In this document: positions 52,976-61,014 of the stretch, in pieces
Layout: the number at the start of each line of letters is the position of its first letter
How positions within the stretch are numbered: the stretch's first letter is position 1
Assembly (NCBI GenBank): GCA_044361535.1
Contig: JBIKIQ010000009.1
Span: 66,755 to 130,754, forward strand
DNA: 64,000 bases
Direction: 5' to 3'
Source: UBA952 sp044361535
Lineage (GTDB): Bacteria > Bacteroidota > Bacteroidia > Flavobacteriales_D > Crocinitomicaceae
Translations under genes and position numbers: made by a program
The notes under the pieces: generated by a model
The model's database searches: none
What the model was told of the DNA's origin: nothing
The model's input: the letters and a program-made list of their open reading frames with translations, nothing else

Positions 52976-55813
52976 TTAGAAATTATATTTTAAACTCAAA
53001 GAAATAGTCTGCCCAAAATTGATTTGCTGCCATGTGTTATCTAAATCAACGTCGTATTTTTTGTTCTTATTGATGTCCTGAAAGAAGGTTAAATCTTGAG
53101 CAAGTAGATCTTTAACATTCAATTTTAGCTCAAATTTATCGCTGAAATTTTTCACTAATTGTAAATCGATTACGTGTCTTCTATTTTCCCAAACAGATGG
53201 CTCTTGAACACTACCTGCAATTGCAATTCGTTGACCAACTACATTATAGGAAGCATTGAACGAAATCTGTGTTTTTGGCTCGGTAAAGTATAGGCCTGCA
53301 TTTATAAGATACGGAGATTGGCCTTGCAAAGGTCTATCCACGTATTCAGCTTGACCAGCAAATGAGCTCAAATCCATTTTTGATTTTATTAATGCTGCAT
53401 TTGTATATATCGTGAAATTCTTCCAAAATGATCCCGTATCCGAAGGTTGAATAAATCCTAAATTCATTCTGTATTCCAACTCTGCTCCATAACTTTCAAC
53501 ATTTCCAACATTGTCGTAATACAATTCAGGCGTTCCGCTAGTTCCTGTTCTCAAAAGTAATTCGATCGGATTGAAAAATTGCTTATAAAATCCTGAAATA
53601 CTAATCACTTGCCCTTTACCAGGAAAATACTCAGTTCGGAAGTCAAAATTGTTGATTTTAGCTCTTTGTAACGTTGGATCGCCTGATGTTAAATTATCAT
53701 TCAAAAAGTTGTAGAATGCAAATGGTGCCAACTCCCTAAACTCTGGTCGAGAAACAGTTTGTGAAGCACTTAAACGGAAATTTAATTTTTTGATTGGAGA
53801 ATAAACAATGTTAATTGATGGTAGAACATCAAATACGGTTGTATCAATATTCTGTGGAAGATTGGATCCAAACTCTATGTATTTAAACACTTGATTATAA
53901 GCTTCAAAACGAGCTCCGGCAATTATCCTCAATTTTTCAGACAATTTTGAATCAACCATAGCAAAAGCCGCGTTCAGAAATGAGGATGCTTGATAACTGT
54001 CGTCCACGTTTGTTCCTTCTTCTAACTTAAATCCTCCCTGACCATCAGCCATTTGCCCTAGGTTTTCAGAATTAAAAATCTGATCACCTGGCAACAATAA
54101 CAGATTTGAATTAAAGCTTGCACTACCCGCCGGATCATACTTTGAAAAACCTAAATTTCTAGCAGAAAATGATCGTGTTCTGTATTGGTGCATTCCGCCA
54201 ATTTTTACTTCATTTTTTGTTTTTCTTATTTCAAACATTTTCGCTAAATCATATTTCCCATTGAAATTCTTTTCATTCAACGTTGACCAAAACATGTTTC
54301 CTGCACCCAAGGTTGTAATATCGTTGTTTTGAATAACAGCAAAATACGGTAAAGTAGTGTCTACTTGCTGGTAAACAGTTCTTCTTAAAAAAGGTATATC
54401 ACGTTTTACATTGCTAAAACCAGCAACCCAATTAAACTTGTAATTTGATCTAGATTCATGTGACCCCAACAACTGAGACGTTATCAAATTGCTTTGCGTG
54501 TACCACATATTCGTTGATTTTTCGTTGTACACAGATTCGATATCCATATCTCGTTTTCCGTTTCTGATATTTACTTTGTCATCAGAATTCACGGTATATA
54601 AATTTTTAAATTGAATCGTGTTTTTAAATCCGTAAGTATATTTAAAGTTGGCCATGGCGCTATTCACAATTGATTGCGTGTAGGCAGAGTCTAACAATTC
54701 ATTTTTTGTAACCACCCCTGTCGCTTGCTCCTCAAACTCTCTTCTAATCACTTGATTAGCAGAAAAATTATTCTGGTAACTGTATGCTAAAACATACCCT
54801 AAAGTCGTTGAATCTTTAATTTTAAATGAGCGACCTAATGAATATTGTAGGTTGAAATTTGGTAGCGCAAGTCTGTTTTTAGTTCCCCAAGATGTATTAA
54901 CTAATTTGGCATAGTCTGCTTTTTCTTGATTGGTTAAGGCATTAAATACATCTGTCGAAGGAAGCCCCTCTGGAATCGCTCTGGCAGAAGTTCCATATCC
55001 GAGAAAATCTGTGGATGAACCTTCGTATGTTTTGAAATTCTTAAACGTACTCAAGGTATTGTATGCAGAAGTTATTTGAATATTTTGAAAGTTTTTAGAT
55101 TTCGGTTCAGTCGTATTGATATTTATTACCCCACCCGCAAATTCACCGGGAAGATCAGGGGTTGCTGACTTGGTAATCATCAAATTATCAATCATATTAG
55201 CTGGAAAAAGATCAAATGAAAACGCTTTACGATCACTCTCAGAACTTGGAAGTGCCGCGCCATTTATCAAGGCAAAATTGTATCGATCGCTTAATCCTCG
55301 CACAACAACAAACTTGTTATCTTGAACGCTAGCGCCACTTACTCGTTTGAAAATTTCAGCCGCATTGGAATTGGGTGATTTATTGAATGTTTCTTTACCG
55401 ATAATCTCGATTACTGAAGCATTTTTCTGCTTCATTTTTTCAGTTTCATTTATTGTTTCTTTATTTTTTTCTACCGTAATCTTGAAATCTTGAAAAGTCT
55501 TAATAGAACTTCTAAACTGAAAATCAATGGTAGTGGTGGCATTAGCATTAATAACCACATTTCGTAATGTATCAGATCCCATTTCATCTACATTACAAGT
55601 AATTATGTATGTTCCAGGTTTTACGCCTTGTATAGAAAAAGACCCCGTACTATCGGTAAAACCGCCTTTATTAATTCCTTCAATCTTAATTCTAGCCATT
55701 TCAATTTTGTCGCCCGTAGTTTTGTTAGCAACAACGCCACTTAATACACCAAATTGAGAGAAAAATCCGAGAGAAATACTTATAAAAGAAAGGGAAAGTA
55801 AAATGTTTTTCAT
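52976..55813 (-). CDS. TonB-dependent outer-membrane receptor
   Basis: 945 aa. Signal peptide MKNILLSLSFISISLGFFSQ, then a carboxypeptidase-regulatory-like domain (~22-95, VLSGVVANKTTGDKIEMARI), plug domain (~130-235, with NSNAAEIFKRVSGASVQDNKFVVVRG-type sequence), and a 22-strand barrel ending in SLKYNF. Not a SusC type: no SusD gene is adjacent and the plug lacks the SusC hallmark. It imports a ligand by TonB energy. Regulation: a TTAA ladder lies 39-97 bases upstream, and the gene is transcriptionally isolated by a downstream terminator. Confidence 0.92.
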   Translation of the reverse strand: MKNILLSLSFISISLGFFSQFGVLSGVVANKTTGDKIEMARIKIEGINKGGFTDSTGSFSIQGVKPGTYIITCNVDEMGSDTLRNVVINANATTTIDFQFRSSIKTFQDFKITVEKNKETINETEKMKQKNASVIEIIGKETFNKSPNSNAAEIFKRVSGASVQDNKFVVVRGLSDRYNFALINGAALPSSESDRKAFSFDLFPANMIDNLMITKSATPDLPGEFAGGVININTTEPKSKNFQNIQITSAYNTLSTFKNFKTYEGSSTDFLGYGTSARAIPEGLPSTDVFNALTNQEKADYAKLVNTSWGTKNRLALPNFNLQYSLGRSFKIKDSTTLGYVLAYSYQNNFSANQVIRREFEEQATGVVTKNELLDSAYTQSIVNSAMANFKYTYGFKNTIQFKNLYTVNSDDKVNIRNGKRDMDIESVYNEKSTNMWYTQSNLITSQLLGSHESRSNYKFNWVAGFSNVKRDIPFLRRTVYQQVDTTLPYFAVIQNNDITTLGAGNMFWSTLNEKNFNGKYDLAKMFEIRKTKNEVKIGGMHQYRTRSFSARNLGFSKYDPAGSASFNSNLLLLPGDQIFNSENLGQMADGQGGFKLEEGTNVDDSYQASSFLNAAFAMVDSKLSEKLRIIAGARFEAYNQVFKYIEFGSNLPQNIDTTVFDVLPSINIVYSPIKKLNFRLSASQTVSRPEFRELAPFAFYNFLNDNLTSGDPTLQRAKINNFDFRTEYFPGKGQVISISGFYKQFFNPIELLLRTGTSGTPELYYDNVGNVESYGAELEYRMNLGFIQPSDTGSFWKNFTIYTNAALIKSKMDLSSFAGQAEYVDRPLQGQSPYLINAGLYFTEPKTQISFNASYNVVGQRIAIAGSVQEPSVWENRRHVIDLQLVKNFSDKFELKLNVKDLLAQDLTFFQDINKNKKYDVDLDNTWQQINFGQTISLSLKYNF

Positions 55814-55851
55814 ACGTTAAATAAATTCAGCTGCAAAGTAATCTCTCCAAG

Positions 55852-55913
55852 GTAACAAAGGGGTTAATGAAATATTAAGTTATTATTAACTAGAATAAAT
55901 GATTTCTTAACAT
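55852..55913 (-). promoter_or_regulatory. Operator-like ladder of six half-sites ahead of the TonB receptor gene
   Basis: On the minus strand, half-sites begin at 55910 (TTAA), 55899 (TTTA), 55889 (TTAA), 55878 (TTAA), 55867 (TTAA) and 55855 (TTAC): spacing 11, 10, 11, 11, 12. This is the same register, including the 10-base step and the weak second half-site, as the ladder at 52807-52864. A partial -7 match (TTACTTTG) lies downstream at 55834-55841. Confidence 0.6.
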
Positions 55914-55989
55914 TGGAAAGAAATTCCTCATTCATTAAAAAAATAGCCATAATTTCTTTCTAATTTAGCACCGAAAAAAATCTGAAAAA

Positions 55990-56775
55990 TTGAAATTACT
56001 AAGTAATAAAACAGCTCTTATTTGTGGAAGTACACAAGGAATAGGAAAAGCATGTGCGCTAAAAATTGCCGAAATGGGCGCAACCATTTGTCTAATTGCA
56101 AGAAACGAAGATAAATTGAAGGAAACACTTCTTGAATTGGCTACTGATAGCGGACAAAAACATCATTATTTAGTTGCTGATTTTTCTAAACCAAATGAGT
56201 TAAAAGTTATTATTCAAGAGTACTTTCAAAAAGGAAACAAAATAAATATTTTAGTCAATAATACAGGTGGACCGAAAGGTGGGCCTATCATTCATGCTGA
56301 AATAGAGGAATTTACAAATACCTTTAATCAACATTTGATTTGTAATCACATTCTCGTTCAAGCTTGCTATCCGGGTATGATTGAATCGAGATATGGAAGA
56401 ATTGTCAATGTGATTTCAACCTCAGTCAAACAACCCTTACCCAATCTTGGGGTTTCAAATACGATACGAGGAGCAGTGGCCAGTTGGAGTAAAACATTGG
56501 CGAATGAGTTAGGAAAATACGGAATCACGGTAAACAATGTGTTGCCAGGCGCTACAAATACAATCAGACTTCAAGGTATCGCTGAAGCAAAATCTGAAAA
56601 AACAGGTGAAAGCGTAAAAGATATTTTTGAAGAAATGGCAGAAGAATCACCTATGAAACGAATTGCCCAACCGGAAGAAATCGCAGCAGCAATTGCTTTT
56701 TTAGTTTCTCCGGATGCTTCGTATATTAATGGAATTAATTTGCCAGTTGACGGCGGAAGAACAAAATCGCTTTAA
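55990..56775 (+). CDS. SDR-family protein lacking the Tyr-x3-Lys motif
   Basis: 261 aa, start TTG at 55990 (no ATG in frame before the Rossmann motif). Cofactor motif GSTQGIGKA near residue 13, NNTGG near 91. The catalytic segment where FabG has NYAAAK reads VSNTIR: Ser replaces Tyr and Arg replaces Lys, though the following WSKTLANELGKYGITVN is collinear. C-terminus FLVSPDASYINGINLPVDGG is standard SDR. Belongs to a known atypical group often annotated 3-oxoacyl-ACP reductase; its reaction is doubtful. Its stop overlaps that of the convergent S4 gene. Confidence 0.82.
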   Translation: MKLLSNKTALICGSTQGIGKACALKIAEMGATICLIARNEDKLKETLLELATDSGQKHHYLVADFSKPNELKVIIQEYFQKGNKINILVNNTGGPKGGPIIHAEIEEFTNTFNQHLICNHILVQACYPGMIESRYGRIVNVISTSVKQPLPNLGVSNTIRGAVASWSKTLANELGKYGITVNNVLPGATNTIRLQGIAEAKSEKTGESVKDIFEEMAEESPMKRIAQPEEIAAAIAFLVSPDASYINGINLPVDGGRTKSL

Positions 56776-56984
56776 AGTAAACTGATTTTTCGACCTGCAA
56801 CTTCAAGTTGATCTCCTTTAATCAGCTTAGCCCTTCTTCTAAATTCTAACTCTCCATTTCGAAGGACTTCACCTTCATCTACAATAAATTTGGCATGACC
56901 CCCCGTTTCTGCCAACCCAATTGCTTTTAACAATGCCATCAGTTCAATGTAATCACCTTCGATAGTAAAAGTTTCCTTTTTCAT
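56772..56984 (-). CDS. S4-domain RNA-binding protein, YbcJ-like
   Basis: 70 aa. A single S4 domain (~residues 12-60, ELMALLKAIGLAETGGHAK, then RNGELEFRRRAKL), with basic RNA-facing residues. Same size and layout as YbcJ. Convergent with the SDR gene, stops overlapping in TTAA. Confidence 0.85.
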   Translation of the reverse strand: MKKETFTIEGDYIELMALLKAIGLAETGGHAKFIVDEGEVLRNGELEFRRRAKLIKGDQLEVAGRKISLL

Positions 56985-57029
56985 TTTGCCAAAGTTAATG
57001 AGTTTCTCACTGTTTCCAACGGATTCGTA

Positions 57030-57037
57030 TATCTTTG
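57030..57037 (+). promoter_or_regulatory. -7 box (TATCTTTG) for the DUF4286-rsmA genes
   Basis: Exact TAnnTTTG, 15 bases before the ATG at 57053. Confidence 0.5.
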
Positions 57038-57052
57038 TTCAAAAGAAGCAAA

Positions 57053-57373
57053 ATGATATTGTACAATGTTACCGTAAGTTTGGACCCAAATGTAGAAGAA
57101 GAATGGTTGGATTGGATGCGAAGTAAACACATTCCTGATGTTCTAAATACTGGATGTTTTAAGGAGAGTCGTTTATCCAGAATTCACGGAGAAGAAGAGG
57201 GAGGAGTGACGTATTCCGTTATGTACATAAGTCATTCGCAAGAAATGATGGATGAATACCAAGAGAAATATGCGCCGGCATTACAACAAGAACACAGCGC
57301 TAAATACGAAGGTAAATTTGCTGCATTCAGAACTTTTCTTACCATAATAGAAGAATTTCATGCAAAAAGTTGA
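57053..57373 (+). CDS. DUF4286 family protein
   Basis: 106 aa from the ATG at 57053 (MILYNVTVSLDPNVEEEWL); the frame extends to a TTG at 57035, but the family starts at MIxYNVT. Ferredoxin-like composition with WMRSKHIPDVLNTGCF and QQEHSAKYEGKF, the landmarks of DUF4286. Overlaps the rsmA start by 14 bases. The dimeric alpha/beta-barrel fold suggests a small enzyme or sensor; function unknown. Confidence 0.88.
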   Translation: MILYNVTVSLDPNVEEEWLDWMRSKHIPDVLNTGCFKESRLSRIHGEEEGGVTYSVMYISHSQEMMDEYQEKYAPALQQEHSAKYEGKFAAFRTFLTIIEEFHAKS

Positions 57374-58145
57374 TCCAAAAAAGCGACTTGGTCAACATTT
57401 TCTGAAAGATAAAGGAATTTGTGAAAAAATAGCTAACTTGTATGGAAGTCAAGATGTAGCTCCAAAAATAGTTGAAATTGGTCCCGGGATGGGAGCTCTC
57501 ACTGAATATTTATTAAAACGACCCGAATTGGATACGTGGTGTATGGAGGTTGATGATGAGTCTGTACGATACTTGGATATTCACTTTCCTCAACTTAAAG
57601 GCAAAGTGATTTTTGGTGATTTTTTACGCGAAGACTTGTCAAAAATAATAGATGGGCAAAAAATTGGAATCATTGGAAATTTCCCCTACAATATCTCTTC
57701 GCAAATCTTGTTCAAATGTTTAGAATTTCGGAATAATATCCCCGAAATAGTAGGAATGTTTCAAAAAGAAGTAGCTGAACGCGTAGCAGAAAAGCCCGGC
57801 TCTAAGCAATATGGAATTTTGAGCGTTTTGCTTCAAGCTTTTTACGATATTGAATATTGTTTCACGGTTGATGAGCACGTATTCAATCCTCCACCCAAAG
57901 TGAAATCTGCTGTTATTCGTTGTGTAAGAAATAGTAGAGAATCTTTGGGATGTGATGAGAAATTATTCATTCAAGTGGTAAAAACAGCGTTTAATCAACG
58001 AAGAAAAACACTACGAAATGCAATTAAATCCATAATTCAAGATTCGAGCTTGCCATTTTTAGAATTAAGAGCAGAGAGACTGTCAGTTGAAGATTTTATT
58101 GAATTAACTACCAAAATATCAATCTCTTTAGCAAACAAAAATTAA
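57360..58145 (+). CDS. rsmA: 16S rRNA dimethyladenosine transferase (A1518/A1519)
   Basis: 261 aa. KsgA features: KKRLGQHFLKDKGICEKIA opening, motif I EIGPGMGALTE near residue 40, MEVDD, GDF, and GNFPYNISSQI (motif IV NLPYN-type, with F for L) near residue 104. C-terminal RNA-binding part VKTAFNQRRKTLRN. Dimethylates the helix-45 adenines of 16S rRNA. Confidence 0.96.
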   Translation: MQKVDPKKRLGQHFLKDKGICEKIANLYGSQDVAPKIVEIGPGMGALTEYLLKRPELDTWCMEVDDESVRYLDIHFPQLKGKVIFGDFLREDLSKIIDGQKIGIIGNFPYNISSQILFKCLEFRNNIPEIVGMFQKEVAERVAEKPGSKQYGILSVLLQAFYDIEYCFTVDEHVFNPPPKVKSAVIRCVRNSRESLGCDEKLFIQVVKTAFNQRRKTLRNAIKSIIQDSSLPFLELRAERLSVEDFIELTTKISISLANKN

Positions 58146-58153
58146 TATATTTG
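58146..58153 (+). promoter_or_regulatory. -7 box (TATATTTG) ahead of the membrane-protein pair
   Basis: Exact TAnnTTTG starting on the base after the rsmA frame ends, 10 bases before the ATG at 58164. Implies a very short leader. Confidence 0.45.
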
Positions 58154-58163
58154 TGACATTCAC

Positions 58164-58760
58164 ATGAGGTTTTTGGCATACATAATTGTTTTTTTGGAAG
58201 GAGGAGCTCTCCTTTCATACGAAATAATGGCGGCTAAAATGTACACTCCGCATATTGGGGCAACGCTTTATGTTTGGACCTCAATTCTTACGTTAACTTT
58301 AATTGCACTGGCTTTATCCTACCGATTTAGTCATCATTTTATAGAAAAGAAGAAATGGAAAATCCTACCGTTGTCTTTACTAATTTCTGGTATCTACATC
58401 ATAGGAGTGGTGTTTTCTCGAAATGCCATTCTTCCTCTCACCTATGCAATGGAAATAAAATCAGCTTCACTTTTCACTGGGTTACTTTTATTATTAATTC
58501 CGGTGTTTTTTATGGGACTTACTTCGCCTCTTATTTCCGCCTGGCTCACTGATAATCAAATAGATAAATCAACTGTTAAAGCGGGGAATTTTGCAGGATT
58601 TGTATATGGCATAGGAACCTTATCTGGAGTCTTATTTACTCTTCTTTGCCTTTTTGTTTTGATGCCCACTATTGGTGTTAATAACACGGTTATTCTATTA
58701 GGATTGATGTTGATTTTAGCGGGAATAGTAAGTTACTTTTTTATTAAAATCGCAAAATGA
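58164..58760 (+). CDS. Stand-alone membrane domain of the spermidine-synthase/MFS-fusion type
   Basis: 198 aa, about six membrane segments. FLEGGALLSYEIMAAKMYTP at residues ~9-28 and FMGLTSPLISAWL near 115 are the hallmarks of the membrane half of fused MFS/spermidine-synthase proteins, and they recur in the downstream gene (FFEGGLVMLLELVIPHILAP, STTPLIIAKV). No synthase domain follows in this gene: a TGA overlaps the ATG of the next (ATGA). Forms a likely heterodimer with the 523-aa protein. Confidence 0.75.
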   Translation: MRFLAYIIVFLEGGALLSYEIMAAKMYTPHIGATLYVWTSILTLTLIALALSYRFSHHFIEKKKWKILPLSLLISGIYIIGVVFSRNAILPLTYAMEIKSASLFTGLLLLLIPVFFMGLTSPLISAWLTDNQIDKSTVKAGNFAGFVYGIGTLSGVLFTLLCLFVLMPTIGVNNTVILLGLMLILAGIVSYFFIKIAK

Positions 58761-60328
58761 CAAATCGAGCACTTCTCATACTGGCATTTTTTGAGGGGGG
58801 TCTAGTAATGTTACTCGAACTTGTAATTCCTCATATTTTAGCTCCAATTTTGGGAAATTCAGTTGAATTGTGGGCAAAATTGATTTTACTTTCCGTTGGA
58901 GGCTTAGCCATTGGCTATTTCGTTGGAGCATTTTTATCAAAAAATTACTCAAATCAAAGATTGTTTCTTCTTTTGCTTACAGCCTTTTTGTCAAGTCTAA
59001 TTGCTTTTTCCATTATCGCCTATTTCAATAACAAGCCGCTTTTTGCTAATGAAGTGTTTACGGCCTATACCATCGCATGTACAGGATTGTTTATTCCCAC
59101 AGTAGCGCTTGCCTCTACTACTCCATTAATAATTGCAAAAGTTTCTAAAAATTCAAACAGTGCGGGGCTCATCTTCTCCTACTCTACTTGGGGAGGAATT
59201 GTTTTTACGCTATTAACTGGATTTCTCCTTATTCCTGAATTTGGATTACTGTCAACCTTTAAGTTTTTTCTTAGTTTACTTTCACTTATGTTGGTTATTT
59301 CCGTTTGGAAAACAACTAATGACAAAATAAAATACACTGGTTTTGCAAGCATCCTTTTATCAGGGTTACTTCTAGTTATTGGTAATTCGAAGAAGGATAC
59401 TAATGGACTTAAAGTCTTGGAGATGAGGGAAGGCCTGAATGGACAGTTAATGGTGGTAGAGAAGAAAGTCAATGATACCATAAATGAACGAACTCTATTT
59501 ATCAATCGAATGGGTCAAACATGGATTCGGATACTTAATGAACAAAATATTTCCTCTGTTTGGTCATATCCTGGAATTATAAAATCATTGGCTAGTTATC
59601 ATGGTAAAAACCCATCAAATGCATTAGTGCTTGGCTTGGGAGGTGGTATTGTTCCTCTTTTTTTGGGCGATAAATCACAAATAAACTATACAATTGATGC
59701 CGTAGAATTAGATAAAGACATCGCTTCATTTGCGCGTGACTATTTCTTCTTAAGCGATGCAGTTAATGTAATTGAAGATGATGCCCGAAGATTTTTAAAT
59801 ACCAATGAACAAAAATATGACTTTATCGTGATGGATATTTTTAATGGAGAAATTGCCCCCTCACATGTATTAAGTATTGAAGCATTAGAAAAGATAAAAA
59901 ATGCATTGAGCAGCAAAGGTTTTGTTGTTATAAACTTCAATGGATATCTATCGGGAAAAGCAGGTGTTTCTGCTCGATCTTTACTTAAAACACTTCAGGC
60001 TTCAGGCTTTATGGTTGATATATTACCGACTATGGAAAAAGGAGAGAGAAACCGAAATAATCTTTTTATTGCCAGTCTCCACAAGCTTGATTACAACAAA
60101 ATCACTTTTCCAATAACTTACATTAGTAAGAACCAAGAAAAAAAATATGACATTCAAAAAAACTTATTAAATATCAATGGTCTTAATCTATCCGATGCTT
60201 CCATCATTTCAGATGATTATCCTTTAATGGAACAGTTGAATCAAACGGCTGCAAGACAATGGCGAGAAGATTATTTGAAAAATGTCACCCTAAAATACAG
60301 AGATCTAGGAGTACCCTTGATTCGATAA
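58757..60328 (+). CDS. Membrane-anchored spermidine-synthase-like protein
   Basis: 523 aa. N-terminal ~210 residues: membrane domain homologous to the upstream 198-aa protein. C-terminal ~300: Rossmann domain of spermidine-synthase type, with ALVLGLGGGIVPLFL (~295-309), DAVELDKDI, EDDARRFL (~340) and DFIVMDIF (~353). The DAVELD acidic residue binds the adenosyl ribose; polyamine-specific residues are not obvious, so the substrate (putrescine or other amine acceptor) is open. Translationally coupled to the 198-aa gene. Confidence 0.78.
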   Translation: MTNRALLILAFFEGGLVMLLELVIPHILAPILGNSVELWAKLILLSVGGLAIGYFVGAFLSKNYSNQRLFLLLLTAFLSSLIAFSIIAYFNNKPLFANEVFTAYTIACTGLFIPTVALASTTPLIIAKVSKNSNSAGLIFSYSTWGGIVFTLLTGFLLIPEFGLLSTFKFFLSLLSLMLVISVWKTTNDKIKYTGFASILLSGLLLVIGNSKKDTNGLKVLEMREGLNGQLMVVEKKVNDTINERTLFINRMGQTWIRILNEQNISSVWSYPGIIKSLASYHGKNPSNALVLGLGGGIVPLFLGDKSQINYTIDAVELDKDIASFARDYFFLSDAVNVIEDDARRFLNTNEQKYDFIVMDIFNGEIAPSHVLSIEALEKIKNALSSKGFVVINFNGYLSGKAGVSARSLLKTLQASGFMVDILPTMEKGERNRNNLFIASLHKLDYNKITFPITYISKNQEKKYDIQKNLLNINGLNLSDASIISDDYPLMEQLNQTAARQWREDYLKNVTLKYRDLGVPLIR

Positions 60329-60596
60329 TTTGTTAACATTAAATATTTATCTATAAGTTAATAGAAATGACTTTTTTTTTCTAAATGAGCCTTCAAAAAA
60401 CACTTTAAAACACTCATTTTCAGAAAGTAAAAAATTAAAATTGTAATTTTGAAATGCATATATTTAAAAACACCAATGAATATTCATTCAAAGCGGATGA
60501 TTATTCATTGTTAACTCAGTTTTAATTCATTTTTCTTAAATTAGACAGATTATTAGCAACCGTTTTAATTTCGTAACGTTTTAAGCTTTTCAGATT
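60329..60596. other. AT-rich intergenic region
   Basis: 268 bases, very AT-rich. Contains a run of ten T at 60371-60380 and an AAATGAG/CTCATTT inverted repeat (60383-60389, 60413-60419) with a long loop; too weak to call a terminator. No ORF or RNA gene seen. Should hold the promoter of the downstream pair. Confidence 0.35.
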
Positions 60597-61010
60597 ATGA
60601 GATATTTTATTCTTTTTCTTACTAGCTTGTTCTTGTTTTTCACAAACGACATAACAGCACAAACTACAAATTCAGTTACAACAACTAAAAAAAGTTATAC
60701 GCTTTCATCGGCGAATGAACTTTTTTCGGAGGTCAATTTTTCATTGTATCATACAGCGATTCAGAATTTTTCAAGCTTGGACGAATTTCGCTTTTTAAAC
60801 GAAAGAAGAATAATCGAATTTGAAAAAGATCTAATTACTCTAGAATTGTTTTCAGCAAATGAATTAGCAGAAAAGTATGGAAAAGAAGTGCCGGCGACTA
60901 CAATAATTCCTGGCTCTAACTATCTGCCTGTTAAATTCCAACTAATTAATTGGGAAAACACATATACAATTCATCCACTATTTGACAAATCTAACGAACT
61001 AACACACTGA
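60597..61010 (+). CDS. Exported small protein of unknown function (137 aa)
   Basis: Signal peptide MRYFILFLTSLFLFFTNDITAQ, then a polar region with no cysteine and no repeat (NELFSEVNFSLYHTAIQNF, NERRIIEFEKDLITLELF). Ends 4 bases before the giant adhesin gene, so co-transcribed. No family recognised. Possibly a partner or chaperone of the adhesin. Confidence 0.6.
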   Translation: MRYFILFLTSLFLFFTNDITAQTTNSVTTTKKSYTLSSANELFSEVNFSLYHTAIQNFSSLDEFRFLNERRIIEFEKDLITLELFSANELAEKYGKEVPATTIIPGSNYLPVKFQLINWENTYTIHPLFDKSNELTH

Positions 61011-61014
61011 GTAT

